Shown in pieces: positions 15,319-18,303 of a DNA stretch of 18,303 bases. Origin of the DNA: Saprospiraceae bacterium. GTDB taxonomy: Bacteria > Bacteroidota > Bacteroidia > Chitinophagales > Saprospiraceae. Where the stretch lies: assembly GCA_023299965.1 (NCBI GenBank), contig JALZVN010000293.1:1-18303 (forward strand). The letters are read 5' to 3'. The position numbers were made by a program, and so were the translations under genes. The notes beneath the pieces are model-generated. The model worked only from the letters and a program-made list of their open reading frames with translations. It ran no database searches and had not been told where the DNA came from. Within the stretch, counting starts at the first letter, position 1. Every line of letters starts with the position of its first letter.

Positions 15319-17841
15319 TTAAAAGTCCATTTTTAGACGTAAATTAAGTCTTCTAGAAGTCAAAAAGTTAGGAATGGCGAACTGTGTGTCAAATACAGTT
15401 TTTATCCATGTGTTTGATGCGGTATTAGAAACTTGCAGTAAATTGAAAACCTCTAAACTCAACCAAGTACTTTTTGAGAATCTCAAGAAGTGTCCTGGCT
15501 TTTGATGGAGCTTCATTTTATCCCATAACTGGAGAGAGAAACCAATGTCTACTCTCTGATATGGAGCGAATCTAAAAGTGTTTCTAAATATTTGATTATC
15601 TCCTCTCACACCGAATGGAAAGCCTGAGCCAACATTCAGATTCAGATGCATTTTGAAATTTTCATTACTTTTCAAATAATCTTGGAAGAAAACGGATAAA
15701 TTAAAAAACTGATCTGTTGGTCTAGGAACGTCATTCACTTCGAATGCTTCTGGCTCTCCAAACTCTCTTTCCATATGCTGCACACCGATGAGTTGTTCTC
15801 TAGCGCGTAAAAATGAAAGATTGATCCATGACTCAGCGCCTTTCACGAATTCTCCATTTACTCTAAGGTCAATACCCGCTACATATCCTAGGGCATCATT
15901 CTCCCCACTGTATCGAATTCTTACATTATCGAGATCGAAGGAAACCACATCCCAAAGTTGCTTGTAGAAGGCTTCCGCAATAAATCGAAATGGTTTTTCA
16001 ATTTTACCCAAGTAAAAATCATACGTAATCCCGGCCACAAAATGGGCTGACTTTTGAGCCCTCAGGTTTTCATTGATCGTCCCATCAGGTCTTCGTAATT
16101 CTCTGTAGAATGGGGGTTGTACGTATAACCCTGCTGACAACTTGTAAGAAACTTCTCGAAGACTATTCAATGGTTTATACAAAAATTGTGCTCTAGGGGA
16201 AACTGTAATTTCATCATTAAGATCCCAATAGTTGGCTCTTAAACCTACGGTCAATTGCAATTCGCGAACATTGTTGATGCGACTAGAAAATGTTTCTTGC
16301 GCAAAGGCAGAAAAACGATTAGAGCTTAACGTATTTTCTGTTTTTAATACTTCACTTAAAAGCACTCTATTTGGATCTACGGGTAAGGAAAATCCTGCAG
16401 AATCAATTCTTTCCCATTCGTTGATTTCGTCAACAATATTTTCATTTTGATACTTTACACCCCATTGTACGAAGTGATTGACATCGCTAGCATCATCTGT
16501 TTCTTGTTTTATTTCTATTCCTCCTTTATGCTCTGCGTTGAACACATTTAGAAACAAATAATTTCTAACGAACTGATGTTGAGTACCTTCTCCAAGCAGA
16601 TTAACTACCTCACCCGCGTTGTCAGCTCCTAAACTTGTTTCAATTTCTCCCAATTGATAGAAACCAATAATGTCTATGGACTCCACTTCGCTAGAGCGAA
16701 AATTGCTCGTTAAGAATTTGAGATAAATGGGATTTTTCTCCCGTTCGGGAATATAGGTTAGGGAGAGCCCTCCCATCCCATTGGTAAATTCATCTTGCTC
16801 CTCTCCTTCAAATTCTGTGGTCAACTCTACTCCAAAGTTTATGACCCCTAAGGCAGTTGTTCTCGACTCAGGAATGAAATTGAATATACTTTGATTGAAA
16901 TTTCCAATTGCCGCTAGCTGTAGATTTCTAGTCAAGTCAAATGTGAAATACCCTTGAATATCTGCGAAGTTTGGGGTGTACTCCCCTTGTGTATCTAAGG
17001 TACCTAATAGGTATCTTGTGGTTTTGTATCTCGCCCCTACCAAATACCTAAACTTTCGAAAGGTACTATCTAGATTTGCAGATCCTTCTATATGCGCAGA
17101 ACCTCCAAGCAAACTTCCTCCCACACTGGCTGCTAAGGTATCTGGACGCTTATAACTTACATCAAGAACAGAAGATAGCTTATCTCCATATTTGGCTTGA
17201 AACCCTCCAGATGAAAAGGTAAGATCCCTAACTAAATCTATGTTAGGAAAAGTAAGACCTTCTTGCTGACCAGAACGAATGAGTTGAGGTCTATATATCT
17301 CAAAGTCATTGACATAGACCAAATTTTCATCGTAATTCCCTCCTCTTACTTGATATTGGGAACTTAACTCACCACCAGTTCCGGAGTTCACCCCTAATGC
17401 TATACTTGGAAGCACGCTTTCAAGGTTTCCTGTAGTAGATGGTAATTTTTTGAGTTCTGTTACTTCTTCATTGATAGATTCGACTTCTCGAAGTCGAGTT
17501 TCGGTCACGACTACTTCTATATCCATAGACTCAGGGGCCATCCCTATGTCGAGATTACGTTTTTCGTTGTTACGAAACTTCTTCATCTCCTTTTCAAAAT
17601 CCTTATAACCTATTCTATTGACTACAATAGTGTATTTTTTATCAACTGGCACTTGGATTCTAAAATACCCATTGTCATCAGTTTCTACAGCAATGCTCGT
17701 TTCTTTGAGAAATACTGTAGCAAAGTCCACCCCGTCTTGGGTATCCGCATCAGTAATCCTACCTCCCAAAAATCCTTCTTGTCCAGATAATTGGAACGTA
17801 AAAACAGATACAAACAAAAAAAGTAAAAACCCAAATCTCAT
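15319..17841 (-). CDS. TonB-dependent outer-membrane receptor
   Basis: About 840 residues from the preferred start MRFGFLLF, which gives a clean signal peptide (hydrophobic core LLFLFVSVFTF, cut near LSG-QEG). The frame extends 21 codons further (to 17904), but that would bury the signal sequence. After the signal come a carboxypeptidase-regulatory-like beta-sandwich (about 24-100, GGRITDADTQDGVDFATVFL), a plug domain (about 129-229, with YQVRGGNYDENLVYVNDFEIY and a GGFQAKYGDKLSSVLDV end) and a long beta-barrel ending in the outer-membrane C-terminal Phe (LRLKMDF). No SusD-like partner lies in the window, so glycan uptake is not supported; the substrate is unknown. It follows rpe on the same strand with a 72-bp gap, and the giant secreted gene lies 235 bp downstream. 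That gap shows only weak inverted repeats (for example AACCAC 15120-15125/GTGGTT 15151-15156) and no convincing promoter. Confidence 0.93.
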   Translation of the reverse strand: MRFGFLLFLFVSVFTFQLSGQEGFLGGRITDADTQDGVDFATVFLKETSIAVETDDNGYFRIQVPVDKKYTIVVNRIGYKDFEKEMKKFRNNEKRNLDIGMAPESMDIEVVVTETRLREVESINEEVTELKKLPSTTGNLESVLPSIALGVNSGTGGELSSQYQVRGGNYDENLVYVNDFEIYRPQLIRSGQQEGLTFPNIDLVRDLTFSSGGFQAKYGDKLSSVLDVSYKRPDTLAASVGGSLLGGSAHIEGSANLDSTFRKFRYLVGARYKTTRYLLGTLDTQGEYTPNFADIQGYFTFDLTRNLQLAAIGNFNQSIFNFIPESRTTALGVINFGVELTTEFEGEEQDEFTNGMGGLSLTYIPEREKNPIYLKFLTSNFRSSEVESIDIIGFYQLGEIETSLGADNAGEVVNLLGEGTQHQFVRNYLFLNVFNAEHKGGIEIKQETDDASDVNHFVQWGVKYQNENIVDEINEWERIDSAGFSLPVDPNRVLLSEVLKTENTLSSNRFSAFAQETFSSRINNVRELQLTVGLRANYWDLNDEITVSPRAQFLYKPLNSLREVSYKLSAGLYVQPPFYRELRRPDGTINENLRAQKSAHFVAGITYDFYLGKIEKPFRFIAEAFYKQLWDVVSFDLDNVRIRYSGENDALGYVAGIDLRVNGEFVKGAESWINLSFLRAREQLIGVQHMEREFGEPEAFEVNDVPRPTDQFFNLSVFFQDYLKSNENFKMHLNLNVGSGFPFGVRGDNQIFRNTFRFAPYQRVDIGFSLQLWDKMKLHQKPGHFLRFSKSTWLSLEVFNLLQVSNTASNTWIKTVFDTQFAIPNFLTSRRLNLRLKMDF

Positions 17842-17908
17842 ATAGATTGAATATAGTATATAATTATGATGAGTAAACGCAGATTTGCCGATAATGGTGC
17901 TCAAAGGA

Positions 17909-17916
17909 CAAATCTA
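17909..17916 (-). promoter_or_regulatory. Possible -7 element for the TonB receptor gene
   Basis: On the - strand TAGATTTG matches TAnnTTTG exactly and overlaps the stop codon of rpe, about 68 bases upstream of the receptor start. No TTG/TTTG lies at the expected -33 distance, so the call is weak. Confidence 0.28.
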
Positions 17917-18303
17917 GACCATATAGATGTCTTTTCCTATACTTTTAAGCTTTGTAATAGTATCGAGAGGGTCATCTGCCTTAAATACAGCGGATCCAGC
18001 TACCAATACATCTGCGCCTGCCTGTAACAGTTTTTCGGCATTTTGGAGACCTACTCCACCGTCGATTTCTATCTTGGTAGGTGCATTTCTAGTCTCTATT
18101 AACGCCTTTAATTTTTTCGTCTTAGGCAAGGTATTGTATATGAATTTTTGACCTCCAAAACCAGGATTTACGGACATCAAGCATACCAAATCTAGTTCTT
18201 CAATGACATCACTTAGTAAATCTACATTCGTGTGCGGGTTAAGGGCTACTCCAGCCTTCATTCCTAACTCTTTGATTTTCTGAATGGTGCGATGAAGATG
18301 AGT
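17914..18303 (-). CDS. rpe: Ribulose-phosphate 3-epimerase, C-terminal part (5' end outside window)
   Basis: The frame is open to the window edge; the ATG at 18261 is internal, because the family sequence continues upstream (HLHRTIQKIKELGMKAGVALNPHT). The visible 129 residues carry the TIM-barrel signatures of the enzyme: the MSVNPGFGGQKFI loop, the IEIDGGV catalytic strand with the conserved Asp, and the C-terminal phosphate-binding VAGSAVFKA. It interconverts ribulose 5-phosphate and xylulose 5-phosphate in the cytoplasmic pentose-phosphate pathway. Roughly 90 N-terminal residues are missing, judged from the usual length of about 215-220. It is upstream of and co-directional with the TonB receptor; this looks like chance neighbourhood rather than shared function. 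Confidence 0.95.
   Translation of the reverse strand, partial: THLHRTIQKIKELGMKAGVALNPHTNVDLLSDVIEELDLVCLMSVNPGFGGQKFIYNTLPKTKKLKALIETRNAPTKIEIDGGVGLQNAEKLLQAGADVLVAGSAVFKADDPLDTITKLKSIGKDIYMV

Noticed and set aside
15319..17841. SusC-type glycan importer
   Set aside because: The N-terminal beta-sandwich fits, but there is no SusD partner or glycoside hydrolase nearby, and the length of about 840 residues is shorter than typical SusC proteins.

Overview
The window looks like a stretch of Bacteroidota chromosome, probably from a Saprospiria- or Flavobacteriia-like marine or sludge lineage; the class is a guess. Evidence: a type IX secretion (T9SS) C-terminal sorting domain, a long SprB-type repeat array, a TonB-dependent receptor with a carboxypeptidase-regulatory-like N-terminal domain, AT-rich DNA, near absence of Shine-Dalgarno sites, and matches to the Bacteroidota -7 element TAnnTTTG. 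No tRNA, rRNA, CRISPR array, insertion sequence or phage gene is visible.

Left part (1-5088, all + strand): the 3' end of a gene encoding an Ala/Pro/Glu/Lys-rich tail plus a helix-hairpin-helix domain (1-420), closed by a hairpin; a 487-residue, apparently all-helical protein of unknown function (528-1991), closed by a perfect 16-bp hairpin; an EI24/CysZ-like membrane protein (2186-2920); then a tight three-gene cassette of an ECF sigma factor (3016-3555), a single-pass putative anti-sigma protein with a duplicated N-terminal motif (3561-4160), and an exported beta-repeat protein resembling DUF4097/adhesin-like proteins (4165-5088).

Right part (5203-18303, all - strand, convergent with the left part). 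In the direction of transcription: the C-terminal part of ribulose-phosphate 3-epimerase (rpe, cut by the window edge), a TonB-dependent receptor of about 840 residues, a giant 2593-residue secreted protein (M43-type zinc metalloprotease, jelly-roll-like region, about 23 SprB-type repeats, T9SS sorting domain), a structured intergenic segment of about 340 bp, and a two-component system (histidine kinase then OmpR-family response regulator, ATGA overlap).

How it may work together: the ECF cassette looks like an envelope-sensing regulon. The giant protein should cross the inner membrane by Sec and the outer membrane by T9SS, and end up as a surface or secreted protease/adhesin. The TonB receptor and the two-component system flank it on the same strand, but nothing in the sequence proves a functional link. 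The most interesting signals are the two-type (A/B) organisation of the SprB array, with a perfectly co-varying extra cysteine pair in five B-type repeats, and the structured segment 7090-7265 downstream of the giant gene.
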